A program made the position numbers and the translations under genes. The notes below the pieces were generated by a model. It had not been told where the DNA came from and ran no database searches. It saw nothing but the letters and a program-made list of their open reading frames with translations. DNA of 64,000 nt from Poecilobothrus nobilitatus (Eukaryota; Arthropoda; Insecta; Diptera; Dolichopodidae), in contig OX352773.1 in the NCBI GenBank assembly GCA_947095535.1, forward strand, positions 127,798,830 through 127,862,829. The letters run 5' to 3'. Shown here piece by piece: positions 63,122 to 64,000 of the stretch; position 1 is the first letter of the stretch, and every line of letters begins with the position of its first letter.

Positions 63122-64000
63122 ACGGAATTCAAAGACGCAATTGATTCTCTTAAATCTTCATCAGCAGCAGGGTATGATTATATCTTTGCAAAATTTGTAC
63201 AAAAATTCTCCACCCAACTGTGTCCAATTTTAACGGATTATATTAACGATTCGTTTCTCACCTCAACCTTTCCAGATTCGCTTAAATCTGCGGTTGTAAC
63301 TCCTATCTATAAAGGTAAAAGCGGAACCAGTGCAACAAATTATCGACCTATACCCGTCTTAAGACCTTTTTCAAAAATTTTTGAAAAAATTATCAAAAAT
63401 CGACTAACCTTCTTCTTGAGAAATAATGCTATGCTTCAACAAGATCAGAATTCCAATATTACCGCCACATCCCTCACTTTAACGAATTTTGTTACTCGAA
63501 GTATGGATAAAGGTAAATACACAGGGTGTATTTTTATCGATCTTCAAAAAGCCTTTGACTGTGTAGATCACGAAATATTACTTTATAAATTACTTAAACT
63601 AAACTTAAGCAATAATGACATACATTTCTCCGAAACATACATATTGCAAAGAAAACAAAGAGTATGCGTAACTGATAGCTGTAGTAATTTTATTCATGTT
63701 GAAAAGGGCGTTCCCCAAGGCTCAATTCTGGGGCCTGACCTATTCAAAATCTATATCGATGATATTACCCACCTAGCACTCAAAGGAAACATCCAACCAT
63801 ACGCAGACGATGCAGTTATGAATTATGCTGTGGACAGTGAATCTGAGATAAAAAGCGCCATTTTATCTGATTTAGCTATCGTGAAGGAATGGCTTAAGAA
63901 AAACAAACTGTCCTTAAATATAAAAAAGACTAAAATTATGTTATTTGAGAACAAAACTTGGCATAACTTTAATGTCAATTATAAGCATGAATTACTAGAA
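63122..64000 (+). CDS. Reverse transcriptase of CR1-like element (open to window end)
   Basis: After a TGA at 63119-63121 a 293-codon frame stays open to the end of the window. It contains SLKSSSAAGYDYIFAKFVQK, GTSATNYRPIPVLRPFSKIF, FIDLQKAFDCVDHEILLYKL (motif A), GVPQGSILGPDLFKIYIDDI and the catalytic YADDA (63801-63815), followed by LSLNIKKTKIMLFENKTW of the thumb. Between NNAMLQQDQ and NSNITATS a few residues of the QYGF motif are missing compared with the related fragment at 8437-9110. The intact frame suggests a relatively young copy, although the upstream ORF2 is broken, so it is unlikely to be functional. Confidence 0.85.

Larger units (their letters stand above)
60700..64000 (+). mobile_element. 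CR1-like non-LTR element (plus), open at window end
   Basis: Begins with ORF1 (PHD finger at 60746-60928), continues through a largely noncoding stretch (61100-61814), an endonuclease (61815-62510) and an RT that stays open to base 64000. Its RT closely resembles the fragment at 8437-9285 inserted in BEL1. The 3' end lies outside the window. Confidence 0.8.

Overview
This window is a transposon graveyard from a eukaryotic, almost certainly arthropod, genome. An insect is most likely, and a fly is plausible from the AT-rich background, the scattered TACATA/CATATG motifs, the roo-like BEL LTR and the Jockey and mdg1/412-type elements. I see no convincing host gene. Nearly every reading frame is a fragment of a reverse transcriptase, integrase, Gag, Env or protein-primed DNA polymerase B, usually broken by frameshifts, stops or nested insertions. 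No bacterial or phage features are present.

Layout. 1-2465: Ty3/Gypsy gag zinc knuckle and protease, with the protease segment present twice. 2466-4884: copy A of a dispersed repeat (called R here), interrupted at 3162-4257 by a non-LTR element with a PHD-type ORF1. 4885-17925: BEL/Pao element 1 (minus strand: env, DUF5641, integrase, protease, gag, 5' LTR). It carries a fragment of a non-LTR element (8437-9285) and a complete Jockey element (10731-16073) bounded by 12-bp target-site duplications. 17926-19655: Gypsy RT, polypurine tract and part of an LTR. 19656-22604: a deleted plus-strand non-LTR element. 22605-24786: BEL element 2 (minus). 24787-34671: copy B of repeat R, split by an 8.6-kb insertion that is a giant imperfect palindrome (arms about 3.5 kb) carrying a decayed Polinton/Maverick-type DNA polymerase B gene. 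34672-43297: a second copy of the BEL1-Gypsy-BEL2 assembly, so 2466-24786 and 24787-43297 form an ancient tandem segmental duplication diversified by later insertions and deletions. 43298-45660: noncoding, with nested inverted repeats of a MITE-like element. 45660-46260: Gypsy pol remnant. 46279-51040: CR1-like non-LTR element (minus) whose ORF1 is split by a 518-bp 5'-truncated Jockey copy with 15-bp target-site duplications. 51041-51600: Gypsy RT/RNase H remnant. 51800-52760: a diverged solo copy of the outer arm of the palindromic PolB element. 53540-56792: Gypsy pol plus a 3' LTR (TGTGGGATA...TATCCCACA). 57568-57755: tRNA-derived SINE. 58003-60480: non-LTR element (minus). 60700-64000: non-LTR element (plus) running off the window.

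How it works together. The elements do not form one pathway. Each was an independent mobile element that supplied its own replication enzymes, and the nesting gives a relative chronology: R, BEL1, Gypsy and BEL2 first, then the tandem duplication, then Jockey, CR1-type and palindrome insertions. The two most notable signals are the palindromic PolB element with its dispersed solo arm, and three separate short perfect or near-perfect inverted duplications (29823-29903, 42174-42232, 50363-50423) that each interrupt a coding sequence, which suggests a recurrent snap-back or template-switch process.

Limits. All calls are from reading translations and comparing segments by eye. Family names rest on domain order and motifs, not on database searches.
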